This document shows, in pieces, positions 1 to 13,375 of a stretch of DNA of 64,000 nt (position 1 is the first letter of the stretch; each line of letters begins with the position of its first letter). The position numbers and the translations under genes are program-made. The notes below the pieces were generated by a model that did not search any database, had not been told where the DNA came from, and saw only the letters and a program-made list of their open reading frames with translations. Origin of the DNA: Takifugu bimaculatus (taxonomy: Eukaryota; Chordata; Actinopteri; Tetraodontiformes; Tetraodontidae); NCBI GenBank assembly GCA_004026145.2, contig CP034996.1:16691641-16755640 (forward strand). The letters are read 5' to 3'.

Positions 1-113
1 TGTGTCCACTTGGAAAAGGATGAGAATCCTGAAATGAAAAAATGATCATTTCATTGTCCAATTTGTATCCATTGTTGTCATAAAATAAATGAAAGAATTA
101 AAGAAAAACAGAC

Positions 114-3100
114 CTTGGTTGGGAAGGGGAACTTGGAAGGTTCTGTTTTGCAGGGGGTGTGAATGGCTGTGAGCGGAGGGGGCCATGACTGAGTCATTTC
201 CTGAGGGAAAAAAAGAGAAAATGTTACTCAATTACAACATTTGCTGTGAACATCAGGACAGACCGATGAAGCCAGTGGGAGATCCGAGCAACCACGCACA
301 TACATACCTTTAGAATTTCATCCACACAGTTGGCATCACCGGATCCCTGAGAGAGAAAACAGTGAATTTATCAAGTGCTCATCAACGAGAGCTCAGAGCG
401 GTCCCAGTAATTTGAGCTTAAAAACGTGGGTTCACTCAAAGGAAACATGACCTACTGTGAGGTAATTTATTCCAAAGATTACATCAGGAAACATTTGCTC
501 CAAAGAAAACACAAGTCTCATGCTCTGGGTATTCGACAAGCGACCGACAGCTGAAGTCAGACAGGTACAGCAGCATAAAAGCATAGTTTCTAAGGAAGGG
601 ACTCAGTTCAAGGCTGAAGCAGTGGCTCAATGGTCACCTGTAGTGGGCTGAATGAAGAACCCGCACTCTACTAAAATGTTACTTAATAGGTTCGTATTAG
701 CAAAGGCAACCCATCTTTCCCTTGGAGTTCGCTAGAAATCTTTAATTAGTTTACTTAATCTGAAGTTCTGTTGAGCAAGTAGTATTTTTGGATTAGATGT
801 ACCACTGCGGCCTGAAGTAATGAGAGCCAGCGGTAAAACCTTGATGATGACCTGCACTTTAGACGACTCTCTGCTAAATTATATAGTTGTTGGGTGTAAT
901 CTGAAAAATAGAAGAAACGAGGGCTTGTATGATGTGTTACCTCTACAGGCTGCGAGGGGATCTTGAGTTTGGACAGTGAGGCCTTGCCATTCGACTTCAT
1001 CTCTCCCATGGTGCTGCTGTGCGACTGTCCGCTGTAGCTTTCTGCTTGCGAGCTCTTGGGTTCTGCCGTTTCCTGGCCATCCATAGGCCGTACATATGCC
1101 GTGGGCTTCTGAAGCATCGAGCCAGGTTTGGACATAAGAGATGGAGGAAAGGCCTGACTCGAGTGCTGTCCGCTGGGGAAGGAGGTGTGAACCCGAGAAG
1201 GTGAGTCCCAGTTGGGCTCCCTTTCCCGTGGGGATTTGGAGCGGTAGCGCTCCTTGCCGTGGTGTTGCTCAGCAGCTAAGGAGCTTCTCAAGTGGCTGCT
1301 GCTGCTCGAAGAACTCAGGGAGCCCTTTGCAGGACTTGATGTGTGTGACTTTGAGTGTTCTGAACCTCCACTGTGTTTACTCGACTTCTTCTCCCGCACC
1401 TCCCCACCGTGTCTCTGACTACTGTTGCTGCTGCTGCTACTGCCGCCGTTGCCCCTTTGGCTGCCGAGTGCTGAGCGTTTCTGGGACTGGGATGCGGATC
1501 CACTTGCAGCAGGGCCAACAGGAGTCCACTTATTGCTCTGGCTACTGCCACTGCTACTGATGCCACGCTGGTCCCCGCCAAACAGATTGGGGCCCAATTT
1601 CTCCTCGGAGGAAGACGAGCTGTTTGAAGGTTTACTGGTGATCTTTGTAAGTGTGTCACCGAGTGGCTCTTTCATCTCATCGTAATTGCCCAACATGCTC
1701 TGAATGCGACTGGACAGTTTGTCTTCCTTGCTGGACTGAAGAGAGAAGCAGAAGATGAGAGAAAGGAAGAAGAGGAGGCAGAGAACAGTGAGATGAAGGG
1801 GAAAGAAAGCAGAGAAGAGAAAAAAAAACTGTTATTACAGGCACAAACACACCAGTGATAAGAGTGAAAACAGAAGAAAAACACTAAAACCTGCAGTTAT
1901 TGGTATTTAAAATGCACAAACTACACAAATAATTTCTTCCAGGACCGTTCAACCCATCACATTGTTAGATCAGTCCTCACTGGTAATAGAGTCGACCGCC
2001 TTAACAGCAAAGAAGTTAATCAATCATTGGGCGGCCGTCCGCTCCAGCAGACAGCCCCTGACCAAAGCTTTGGAAATGTCAAGTTACACATCCAGTCTGA
2101 GGCCATTTTCATTCGAGAGATTGAGAGTGTGAAAGCACTAAGTGGTGGTTACAGCAGGAAATGCAACCATCTTGAGGTCATGACACACATTACCAGTTCA
2201 TATGTGGGAGAGGTGAGCATTCATGTCATGCTTTTTTAGAGTACATGAAAAACATTTGACAGTTAAAGGTGCACTATGCGCGTGATTGGAATTAAATACA
2301 AAACAAGGCAAGCTCGCCCCCCTCACTCTAATGTTTCCAAAACTGCCATTAAAGCTCATCGAAATCAAAAGTAGAGCTGTGCTATGCTAACGATGCTAAA
2401 ATAGCTGGGCTTACTCCAAGTGTTCTGTTAGGATATTTATATTTACATCTGCAAGAGCTCAAATCCCCCAAATTCTTGTTGGCGATTGGCTGCAAAATGG
2501 TTGTTATGATTTGGTGCACCGCCTGTGCCCCGAGTAGTTTTGGACATTTACGACCCCCTTGTTGCCTCCACAGCCCGGGCTTTTTCACAGAGCAGTCAGA
2601 GGGCAGGGAGCCAGCGGATGAAGGGGAGATTTAAGACAAAAATGAAATTGTGAACCATGGGATTGAATAGTGCACCTTTAACACAAATGGTTCAAGCTTT
2701 TGCTCATTAGAACACCCTAATACTTATGTTGCACATGTTTATGAAGCCACAAATAGAAGGATAAAAATACTATAGTTTATTCTTTAATGCATATCAGCCA
2801 AAAATATAGCATGTCATAACTTTGAGTCTATTTTGAATGACAGAAACTCCAAAGAATTACTCGAGCAAATGCGCCTCATTGCTATTTTAAAAGTACATTA
2901 GAACAAATTACCATCAACCCAACATACATGTTTTATCTGCAAACACAATAAGCGAAGCCATCCGTTTCCGACTACTGTGATGCTACTAAAATGAACATAT
3001 GTTTGTGGGGCCTAGCTAGGTTATATATATATATAAATATATATGGCATAATTTCCTATTTATATTCACGCTTCATAGCCACATAGAAAACATCAATGTG

Positions 3101-4090
3101 AGGCCGTTTCAGACCATTTTCTGCTGTTACAAGTTGAAGGTACATGATTTGACCACACATGGCTACGTGTAAGCGTAGTTCTGGGAAGCCACAGCTGTGG
3201 ACTCACACGTGGACTTTAAAGCAGCGCACAGTAAACCTCCACTTACACGAGCATAACAGATAAGAGAAAAGGCCCAACATTATCTTACATAATATGAGAC
3301 AAGCAAGAGAAAGAGAAGCCAGAAGCGTCTATCGGTTCATGCCCCCCTCTACACCACAGCCTGCCACCAAGCAGCTTTACATCTGATGAGGAGTTTGAGT
3401 GTGTGTGTGGGGGGGGACACATCCATTTTTGCACTATTTTCATTACTTTTTCCACTGCCAAAGTCAGATTTCACTTTTCTGCAGACCATAAACACAGGCA
3501 TTCACCCTACCCTCACCTCTGGTACCCTTTGTATTCCCCGACCTGTCAGGACACATTCCACGCTGCTTCTTTGATGGCTAGCTACAGCTAAATGGAGCCA
3601 CTTACCTGCACTCAAATCTGGTTATTGGCAAAAATTAGACGAGTGTAAGGAACACAAAGCCTTCTTATAATTACACTGAGCAGGCAAGAGATGGACTACA
3701 TTCACACGCCTCTATGAAAACAGATGCAGAAGACATCTTCTATATTAGTTTTCATCAATACAAAGATTGCAAGTAAAATGTCCTACAATGATACATAGAA
3801 AGGGTCAAATTCTCCACATACTGGAGCAGAGCTCCCAGTATAAGACAAGATTCTTAACCAACAATAACCTCTGCAATAAAAGCCTACAATTTCCCCGTGC
3901 AGAAATTAGCTTTAGCACTTTATCTCAACTGGAAAATGTATGAGCCAAAACTAAATGAGAGATTTACCACTTTGTAGGGTTCAGGAAAAAGAGGGGAATT
4001 CGCTGGAAAGGCCTCTCCTCCCTGCTGGATTTCTTGATTTCTCCTTTCTCTTTCTTTCATTCTGAGCACATTCCGGTCCTCACGGTTCAT
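114..4090 (-). CDS. aff4: AF4/FMR2 family member 4 (AFF4), N-terminal part, runs off the window
   Basis: AFF4 is the scaffold of the nuclear super elongation complex, which binds P-TEFb and ELL proteins to release paused RNA polymerase II. Four coding exons are readable on the minus strand: 4090-3968 (start ATG 4090-4088, with a 3' splice site 4 bases upstream), 1735-941, 346-308 and 200-114. All junctions are GT-AG and in phase 0, giving 348 residues. The protein opens MNREDRNVLRMKERERRNQE. The P-TEFb-binding segment follows (SPLFPEPYKV, then KEDKLSSRIQSMLGNYDEM). Next come a long Ser-rich stretch, TAYVRPMDGQE and KLKIPSQP. The last two exons (CVDEILK and SWPPPLTAIHTPCKTE) correspond to the ELL-binding region of human AFF4. 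The human protein has about 1160 residues, so roughly 70% lies left of base 1, including the C-terminal homology domain. These motifs favour AFF4 over AFF1, AFF2 or AFF3. Confidence 0.93.
2263..2681. mobile_element. non-autonomous inverted-repeat DNA transposon (MITE) in an aff4 intron
   Basis: Two inverted ends, TTAAAGGTGCACTAT at 2263-2277 and its reverse complement at 2667-2681, bracket 419 bp with no coding capacity. Each end carries TTAA, so the target duplication is either TTAA itself or is masked by this palindrome. From memory, elements with this end sequence are repetitive in teleosts. The superfamily cannot be decided: TTAA suggests piggyBac-like mobilisation, but the inner end lacks the usual CCC start. 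It lies in the aff4 intron between the exons at 941-1735 and 3968-4094. Confidence 0.75.
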
Positions 4091-4094
4091 GTTG

Positions 4095-7025
4095 CTGATA
4101 ACATAAACAGAAAATAATGTCAACAAAAATACCACACCGAAGAAAGTCAACAGACTTCTTATGTCACGTCTTTCCACGTGTTGAGAAAAGTGGGACAGAC
4201 ACCTGCCAAGTGTGAAAGTGATGTGCACAGCGTGAGTGGATCAGTTTATTCCAGCTCTGAATTCTGTGGGGGTTTTTTTTTTAATTAATCCCAAAGACAG
4301 TCTGGCTACAGTTTTCCACCCACTGGGCCTTTTTTTTTGGAAAGCCACGAGTCAAACTATGATTTGCGTGCGCATCAGAAGGGCATTGGACCACACGGCT
4401 GACTTGTATGAGAAAGTAGGCCCTAATAAGCTTAGGCTAGTCTAGTCTAGACACTCTGTGGTAGCCTACTTCTGCTACAAGTAATCTCCTCCTACAGATG
4501 GTCGGTGCAAATTTGACAACTAGCATCAACTACTACTTGATTTGTTGATTACGACTAAGACTGATCAAGAGATTTCTGTGACTTTCTTCACTTCAAAACA
4601 TAAAACCAAAACCAAAATAGAGGCACTTGTAAAACATTTAAGTGTGGATGGATGGAGTCGCACACAAAAATGGGCAAAAGCAATACACAAAGACCAAAAA
4701 AAAGGCTTAAAAGAAGCAAAGAAAACTGAGTTTCATGGGACTGATACGGGGCGATTTAACTGACGATACAACTGGAGATTAGCCAGGCGTGTCAGTTTAA
4801 GGAGGATCTGCTAATGACAACAGCAGTGTTGACAGACCACGCTGCAAAATCCCCCCCACCCCACCCCCACCCAGTGTGTATGGCCAAATAATGAAAAGCT
4901 ATAGAAAACTTTTTAGGAAGCCCAAATTACAAAGAGATGTAGAAAATGGCAAACAGGGCTGTATGTGTAAGGTCAAGATGATTTTCAGGAAACATGTTCA
5001 TCATCAAATAGCTTCACACAACTGCTGACTGATCATCCCCAAGTTATCTCGAAAAACCCAAACAGTAATTTCCCAACCATGTCTGTTGTGAATCATCAAC
5101 AACGCCTACCTGGGAGTAACCATTAAAGTGGGCAATAGGTTCTACACACCGTAGCTTGGCTACAATCGGAGGAAATAGCCACGACCAGAACTACTAGTAG
5201 TATTAAGATACTATGAGAATAATATGAGCGGCATCAGACATGTCAGAAAAAGTGAATAACGATTAGCTTATACACCGATTAAACAACCAGGACCATCTCT
5301 GAGCCTTATTGAAAATAACTGCTTAAAACTCAGCTTGAGATGACTCCAGTTTAGAGAACAGTGTTACCAGCCTGGATGTTAATGAAAAACAAATTCTAAG
5401 CCCATTTCCATATTAATGTGTGTACATTTTGGGATAATCTCAAGGTGGTGACATTCAGCAGAATATTAAACAACTCAGATAAAGAATCCTCCGCAAACAC
5501 AAGACTCGTTACAGCTCGTCTCGCTAGGTGCCCGGAGCGAAGGGCTTTAAGTCCGTTAAACAGGGACGAGCCACCCACCATCTTTTACTGACACGGGTGA
5601 CCTTAATGAAACTGGAGTGTAAATGTTTGAACGAACATCACAGACACATGCGCAACAGTTCTGAGTAGAAACCATTCGTCCCCAGAGACCACTAACTAAT
5701 GCTGAGTGTAGACCTGCCGACTGGAACTAGCTGTAAATCCTCCAAAGAAAAGCAGACCAGTACAGCAGACTTACTGGGGCATCAGATCCAACCTAGAAGA
5801 ACGTGATACAAACTGGTTTATGAAAATGTGTCTCCTCCTTTGACTGTCTCATGGCAACAAATCACTTTCTGGACATCACATGACATGGAATACAGCATGC
5901 TGCAATAAAATCGCAATCCCAGTATATGATGTTGCAAGACTTCACCCTTTGCCACTACCAAAACATCAGGGGCTCCAGGAGGACTCGAAGATCCATCCCA
6001 TCACTTAAACCTGCATGATAATCTCCAACATTTTCTGAGTTACCTTCATGTCAGAGAGGGGAATTTGTTTTGAGGAGTGTTAGCAAAAAGATGTGTTTTT
6101 TTCTTTTGTGGTCAGTAAGAACGATAAAGGACTGAAGAAATAGGATACAGTTGCACAAACTATGGCCTCTGGAAACCACACATTATAGTTATATTTGCAG
6201 AATGAGTGATCCACAAGCTTTTTACGACCCAAGAGAGCAAATGGTTTTTTTCTGACCCTGTATCAAAATCCCCAACCAACAAAGGTAAGGGAACAGCAGT
6301 TAGGCAGTAAAACTAGGAAAAATCAACTCAAAGGGAAGACTTTGTGTGATAACATGAAATGCAATTCCTCATTTATATGAACTGGCCTGCTGTGTTTACA
6401 GTAATCTTTCAACAGGGTGCCAGAATGAAAAGGTCAAAGTCTACACGGTGAAAAACCAGTTCACTCTGTACCCACATTAATCAGCTCATCTCTGTCCAAC
6501 GCGCAGCACCAGTGTCGGACCGTGTTTTCAACACAATCCACTAAAAGAGAGAGGAAGGAGAAAAAAATAAGAGAAACTGATGGTGATTTGAGCACCTTGA
6601 ATACAGGACCGGCACTCTCTGGCAGCCATTCAGAAGGACTAAATAAAGAGGCTGAAAGTTTGGAAATGGCTTCTTTTTGACAGAGACCAAGAGGAAAAAA
6701 GGAGAGCAGCCAACTAGCCACATTTCTTACCCTGACTGAGAGGCCATGGCCCCAACCACTGAAACATTGGAAGGAGGAGGTAGGAGGGCTCAGGGGATCT
6801 CCCAAAGATTCACAAGTTTTCTCGTCATGACCCGTCAGCCTAAAGTTCTACCTCCCCCTCCGGAGACAACACAGCTTATTTCTAATTAACTCAGCTCTGC
6901 GTGCGCCCAGCTGGAGGACTGAAACTGCACTTTCTTCACGCGAATTGAAGGTGGAGTGTATTTCCTTGGAGTGAAGACAAATCTGACTTGGGGAGGGGAG
7001 GGGACTGCTCGCTCTCGGGACGTAC
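4095..7025 (-). other. inferred first intron of aff4, nothing recognisable
   Basis: AT-rich sequence without a conserved open frame or a clear repeat. It holds short homopolymers and a C-rich run near 4850-4873. It is called an intron only because the aff4 start exon has an upstream splice acceptor. Confidence 0.35.
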
Positions 7026-7129
7026 CATTATGAGAGCAGCGGGGGTGATGGCGTCGGGCGAAGCTGCAGCTTTTCTGCACCGTTTGAAGGTTAAAAGTGT
7101 GCGAGAAGAGCTGGGAGGCATTTGATTGG
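7026..7129 (-). promoter_or_regulatory. candidate aff4 promoter and 5' noncoding exon
   Basis: The aff4 start exon begins with a splice acceptor just before the ATG, so a 5' noncoding exon must lie at higher coordinates. The best candidate ends at 7026, where the minus strand reads into a strong donor (GTACGT). This exon is CpG-containing, and an inverted CCAAT box lies about 100 bp upstream of the donor (ATTGG on plus at 7125-7129). The transcription start itself is not visible. CpG-richer stretches at 9.7-10.05 kb are alternative sites. Confidence 0.3.
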
Positions 7130-10100
7130 CTAATGGCTAATGGCTAATTGTGGTAATAAAGACAAATAGGTAAAGCACACCGATTTGTTTTACTTTTTAA
7201 TCACACAGCCTTGAAAACAGGGTGTATGTCACATTTCTGGGATCTCTGGGAGTCAATTCCATTTCATCTTTAATAAATGCATGAGGAAATGGTGCAAAGA
7301 AATCAAAGCATTCCATTTCAAGACTCAACGGTGTCTTAGACATTAAAGAGCAACTATTGCCACACCTGTTTGAAGTAGTTAAGCGTCCTAATACGTGTTT
7401 ACCCACACACGTACGAAGCAGTTTGGGTGGTCCACATAGTTGAACTGGAAGGAGTACGAACAAATTTAAATGGCTTCTAATGAGATTCCAGTGTAGCTGA
7501 AGAGAAAGTGTGTTAGTTACAAACCTGACAGCAACACGGTAAAAAAGAATTTAAATGTTTCAGTATTTACCCATGAAACTGACGACTCAATAGCTTGAGT
7601 TATTGTCTCATAGGCAAAACAAGCAGCAAAATGGAAGTTTTGGTAACAAGACATTTAAACTTTAAATTGCACGGAGGCAGAACTTGACAAAAGTGCATTG
7701 TTTGAAAAGTGCATAGTGAAAGCTAGTGAAGAGAATAATTTACATAATCTATAGTACTATACCAGAACTGAAGAGGGGCCTGAACAAAAAAAAATAAACC
7801 CTCACCACTTTAGCAGAATGGAACGCTCCAGCTTGCTCCATATAAGGACATGTAATTTTTTACCACGGGACTCCTCCCCCTTGTGATGTCACAGCCCTCA
7901 GCAGGAACCAGCCAATGGGGGCCCGGCTTCCCGTCAACACTCTGCCCCCTCCCCTTCCCCACTGTGCCCAGAGCAGAGCACCCGTGCAGCCCCTTAAAGA
8001 GACAGCGTGCAGTTTCCTACATGCAGGCTGTGACAAACACGGAGTTTGTTTTCATCAGCCGTGTCGCCACGGGCCGGGATGGGGGGGGGGGGGGGTCGTG
8101 AGGTGACGTAAGGATTTACCAACATAGGAACTTGACTTGATGTCACTACCTGCGACGTGTTTACCCAAAGTTGATTGTTAATGTTGCACAATGTGGGAAT
8201 AAACACAAAAAAAGGGAAATTCTGCTGTTGAAACTGCATTTTGGGTTTTAGCACGAATTCAGGGAGGATGGATAAATCTTCCCGGGGCCAAACCATCTCC
8301 TTTGGTGCCCTGGACGTGTTCCTGAAGGCACCAGCTCAAACACTCAAGGAAGAACCGGTTTAAATGCCACAAAGCTTCCGAATTGAAGTTGCTATTGTGA
8401 TGACAATGAAGGCACCTTCCAGGGAATACACAAACTCCTCTAAGTGTGGCAATCATTTTCAGCAGGCTAACGCCGGGTTTCAGCAAGCACAAACTATTCA
8501 GATGTATTCACATTGTGTAAAAAGCATCCCCGCGGGACGCAACACTTGAACGCATCAAGAGTCGACTCTAAACAGCGTCCATTAATCCAGGCATCAGAAC
8601 TGTCGTGGTGGAATGCCTTCGCTCAGCAGGCCTTCACAGCAGGAATGGGGAGCATTTATCACTCGGCACACACCATTGTGACTCGGCCGAGGCAAATGGT
8701 TTAAAAAAAATAATAATACATTTTAAAAAAAAATCCTCATGTAGACTCACGATCTCATTTTCTAGACGCAACGATTTTTTTTTTTTAATTTCCCAACATG
8801 TCCTCCTCCACTTGCGCGCACGTTGTGTCACAAGGGAAGTGGTGCTCGGGAAAAGCCGTGCTTTCAGAGAAAATTCCTCAATGGTTTATTTGGAATCGTC
8901 CCCCCCCCCCATGTAAATTTAGGCCATGTAATGTGTTTTCACAGGTACGACACATCCACAGAACAATTCCAACCATGGTATTTTGCATATGGCTAACTCT
9001 CCCCTTTGTGGTGAGGCTTAGCAGCAGCAGCTTTACCAGCATTTCTCTCATTTCTCTTTTCATTGATTTCATAGCCACAAAACAGCTTCTGCCCAAATCA
9101 ATGCAAACGATCCGGCGAGTTTACTTAAATCACCATCATCACATCTATACTGGACGTTTAGCCTCAGCCCTAATCCTGACTTTAACTTACTAATCTGATC
9201 GGTAGCTCTTCCGTTTTTGGGGCGAGTTGACTGGAAATGCTTCAAACAATGATGTCAGATGTCGAAAACCAGAATAAAAACCCCAAAAACAGAATAAAAC
9301 CATCCACTGTTGCTAAACTGTGATATTTAACTGCATACCTTCTAAAAATAGCTGGATAATCTGGGGGGAGAAACATTCAGCAAGTGCATGGAATCTTCAC
9401 GTGGACTTTTTTTTTTAAACATCAAAGAAGAAGAAGAAAAAATAATGAAAGGTCAGATGAGCAGATTAGTCAAACGCTGCTGTCGGGGGGGGTAAAAAAA
9501 GAGGAAAACACAATGTTCTGCCACATTGTTAATGGAACATGACAAACCCTCAATTGGCAACATTTCCAAAGGATCTGCGTCATTCAAGCTCTTCGGCGTG
9601 CACAATAAGCCTGTCATCATCTGTAAACGAGCCGACTGTCACAAACCCGCTTCCTGTGGACGGCTACATTACTTTATTTAAGGTCGGGTCCATCTGCCTG
9701 CGAGCGCGCGGGGTCGCGACCTGTGACCTCGCCGTTACTGTAGCGCCGCTCTGCTTTGTCACCCTATTGTTTGGGGACCTGAACACACCTGATTATTCTG
9801 GGAGTTCATAGAGAAACGGCACGTTACAGCACAAGCCGAGACCACAAAGACATTAAAGACAGCAGATTGCAATTATGGGGCAGCGCACGTCGCGTTTCCC
9901 TGGTGCCGCGGATGCGTCTCGCTCGCTAATAATGTATGGATGATGTATATGCGCGCAGGCCGGGGACTGGAGGGCCGATGCGCGGGGTCAGAACACAGCG
10001 AGCGGCACATTTTTCTGCTGCGTGCGCGACAGTACGGAGATAAAGAAGAGCTGCTGATGCCTGATTAGATTTGGGCTAATTAAACTGGCAGCGTCGGGGG

Positions 10101-13100
10101 GAGTTTTCAAACAATGCACTTTTGTCAAGCTTCTCTCTGCAAAAGGAAATTAAATCTGATTATGAACTCGGAGGCCATACCTGGGGAGACAGTTAGCTCC
10201 GGCCTTCAGCTGGGCTTTTAAAAAATAAAAACCAAACTCACATGCACCAACTATCACAGGGTTTTTTGGGGGGTGGGTTCTCACTGGTTTTTTACTTCCT
10301 CTATTGACATTAACAAAGGGAAGAAGACTTGTCGGTTACAGAAAGCTCGAGATCTGCCAAGTGTACGGGTTGTTCGCACTCAGGAGCAGTTTGTGACTGT
10401 GTCCTTCCGAACAGCCGTCGCACAACATCACACTGTAGTCATGAGGCAAACTCACAATGGATTTGTCAAGGCCAAAGAAAACACGGACCCAGAACTGGAA
10501 ACAAGTGACCCCGAGCGGCTCCGCACAACACGCACGCGTCCTCTTCACGGCTGCGCAGGAAACAGTGATATTAAAGCCTAATGTAAACAGGAAATGAGGA
10601 GGATTTTACAATCAGCTGCATCACAGACGCACACCACAACAGAGTTTAACTACCAAGAAACGCTCACACTCACAGGGAGACCAACAATGTTCCTAGCACG
10701 CCCTGTTGGATTTGGCTACCCTCCAACTCTTTTTAAAAAACAAAGAACAAATACGAGACAGTTCCACTGCCCCAGGCGCTCTAAACTGCCATTTTGCTTA
10801 TGTAATATATAAGCAATAAGGCTAAATTGGGTAATAAAGCTTCAAGATGTCGTCGCTTCTTTGAGAGGATGAAGCCATGGTGTCCGTCCCTGCAGAGACC
10901 TACCATAAATGAGTTCATGACCTTCCCCAGCACGCCGTGTCAACCAAGTTAAGCAAGTTAATCGCTCGGCTTCTGTCTGCACCAGTCAAGTCGGTAGCTG
11001 CAAGAATCCTTCGAGTGGAACTGTCGGAGCAGAGTTGCACTGGACTTATGATGCATTTTCTGGCCCTCCCCCCATGGAACACACGTAAAATGGCTTCCTG
11101 GAAAAGCATGTCACCTGTCTTCTTGCTGCTTACACTTCTCTGGTGCATTTTGCCTGATGGTTGTGGGCAGTATTGGGGAATCTGGGTGGTGACAGCATGA
11201 GATGGCACAGAGCAAATGGATTTAAAAATAAATAAATAAGAAATGGACAAAGAATAAGACTGCAGGGCATGGTCGAAAAGTTTCTGTGAGGGCTAATTAG
11301 TCAAAAGAACAAATCAAGAAAGTAGTTTTCTTTTTGAGAGATCCCATCGAGGTTTAGTTATGAAGACAAACCTGATACCAATTTAAGTATTAGTTGCTTG
11401 TGACGCTTCGAGCTTTAATTTACTTATAAAATCATGATGGCGAATCAGCTGGCAAATCCAGGTTTAGTTTTTAGTACGGAATCAGTTGTACTTTCCTTAA
11501 TATACATTAGTGATGGCAAACGAGTCGAATTTTAGCGGTGATGACAAAGACGAAGAGAAAATAAACATAACACGTCATGACCTGTTAGCCAACATTTACA
11601 CAAATATCAGCACTATCGCTGCGATGCCGACAGTGGTCAACCAGCGCCTGACAGTCACGTTTAATATTGGAACATTTACGTGATCCGTGTTTGCCTTCGA
11701 TATAGTTTTAAAAGTCGTTGCAAAGTCGAAACGTTTGGCCAAAAAAAAGGCTAACAAGCGGTGCTGGAATACCTGTATCTTTGCTCGGACATAACGTTAG
11801 CTAGCCGGATCTGCTAGTAGCTTAGAGGGGCTATGCTATCGGTGAGCTATGCCCGAAATCACAGGAATTTTTGGATTAATTACAACTAACATTCACTCAA
11901 AATGTCAGACACGCACCCAGTTGAGTTAAATAAACCAAAGAAGGTCTTATTTGATGTTTAGCCTCCTTACCTCCTGTCTTCTTTTCAGGCCCAAACCATT
12001 CTAGCTATTGGAAAGCTCTTTTCTCTTTGTCTTTTCCACTTCCAGTTACACGCAAAATGGACTCAGCAAAAACCTTAACAGCTAAAATACTAAAAACAAG
12101 GACACGTTCTCCATATTTTCCTTAAACCGCGAGCACGCATCGGGCGGAAAACATGGAAGAATCATTTTCTGTATCGTTCATTTTGTTATTCCTGAACAGA
12201 AGTGACTGATAGGTAGGGATGCTAGCTAAGTTAAGTAGCCAGCAGGTACCACAGACAAGACTGGATGCATTGGTAGCAGCCAGCGGTGATGCCTTCACTT
12301 GCTGTCGGAAATGTACGAAACCAATCTCCCAGCCCGTGACGCCAAGCGACACAGACCCAATGGTCCCTCTTATCAGTCACTGCTTGTGGTCCCAGCAGAG
12401 ACGCTATTTTAATCTTGACTCGTGTTCGGTGTGACGGTGCAATGGTTTAGTTTATGTAGCAAATTCCTCTAGGCTGTGAACGCAGCATTTCTCTGACGCA
12501 GACTCGACGCTCACGACGAGCATCCAGGACGATCCATTGTTCTCTGCTGTTGTTGGCACACCGCAAATACCTGTGCGTCCAGTTGTTGCACGCATATTAA
12601 TGTGAAATGTGTTGCTTCAATTACCGCGGAGTTCTGTAGCAGCACAGCAGCGAGATACCTGCAAATTAAACTCGGGTATCTCTATAGTGGAGCGTTAATA
12701 CTGCAATATTAGTTCCAAAAATGCTGTTTCATACGCTTGTGTAATAAACTTTTTGATTTTCTTTAGTTTCATCACCGTGGTTTTGTTTATCTTGTGCTTT
12801 TTGTTCCCTTACAATTCGACTTTTCCACCATTACTGCCATCGAAATCTTGATTTTCTTGTTTTGGCAATAACGAACCTTGAAGCTTAAAATTTCTTGTCG
12901 TATTACCAAACAACGGGCTTTCAAATCAGTTTATTTTATAATGAAGCAAGCAACTAACGTCCTAGCAACAAAAACAGTTCAAATCTGACCGGAAAAAAAA
13001 GCAACACATGCACAACCCATTAAATGACTTGTTTTGATATTTCATGTTATTTTAAGTACGTAAGCTGTACAGATATTAGGAAATTAGACTGAAAATATAT

Positions 13101-13375
13101 ATTTAGTACAAAATCACAACTGAAGGTGAACGTGCACTCTAATTTCTGCCGATATTAAAATTTTTACTATAAAACTTGTGGAAAATATTACACAACCGAA
13201 ATAACGGGGAATACGTAAAAATGCATTGGTCAACAAAAGAAAAAAAAGTCTACTAATCTCCATTTTTGTGTATATAATAAGCAGTCATCCTAAGAATTAC
13301 AGCCCTAAAGATGTCCTACTCAGACCCAACCAGCTGAGACGGATTCGACCATAAAGAAACATCAATGCGTTTTGT
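7130..13375. other. intergenic region between aff4 and zcchc10
   Basis: No coding exon was recognised. Visible items are a run of 15 G at 8081-8095, a promoter-like stretch at 7840-8000 (TATA-like ATATAAGG near 7840, GTGATGTCA near 7882, CCAAT near 7912), and CpG-enriched segments at about 9690-9760 and 9880-10040. These could belong to an alternative aff4 promoter or be unrelated. The remainder is AT-rich and featureless to the eye. Confidence 0.4.
12930..12935 (-). terminator. candidate zcchc10 polyadenylation signal
   Basis: AATAAA on the minus strand, about 440 bases after the zcchc10 stop codon and the first canonical hexamer I see downstream. The 3' end is inferred from position only. 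Confidence 0.4.

Noticed and set aside
1141..1560. Plus-strand frame of 139 codons rich in Cys and Leu
   Set aside because: Antisense shadow of the Ser-rich aff4 exon; Ser codons AGC and TCC read as Cys/Leu on the other strand.
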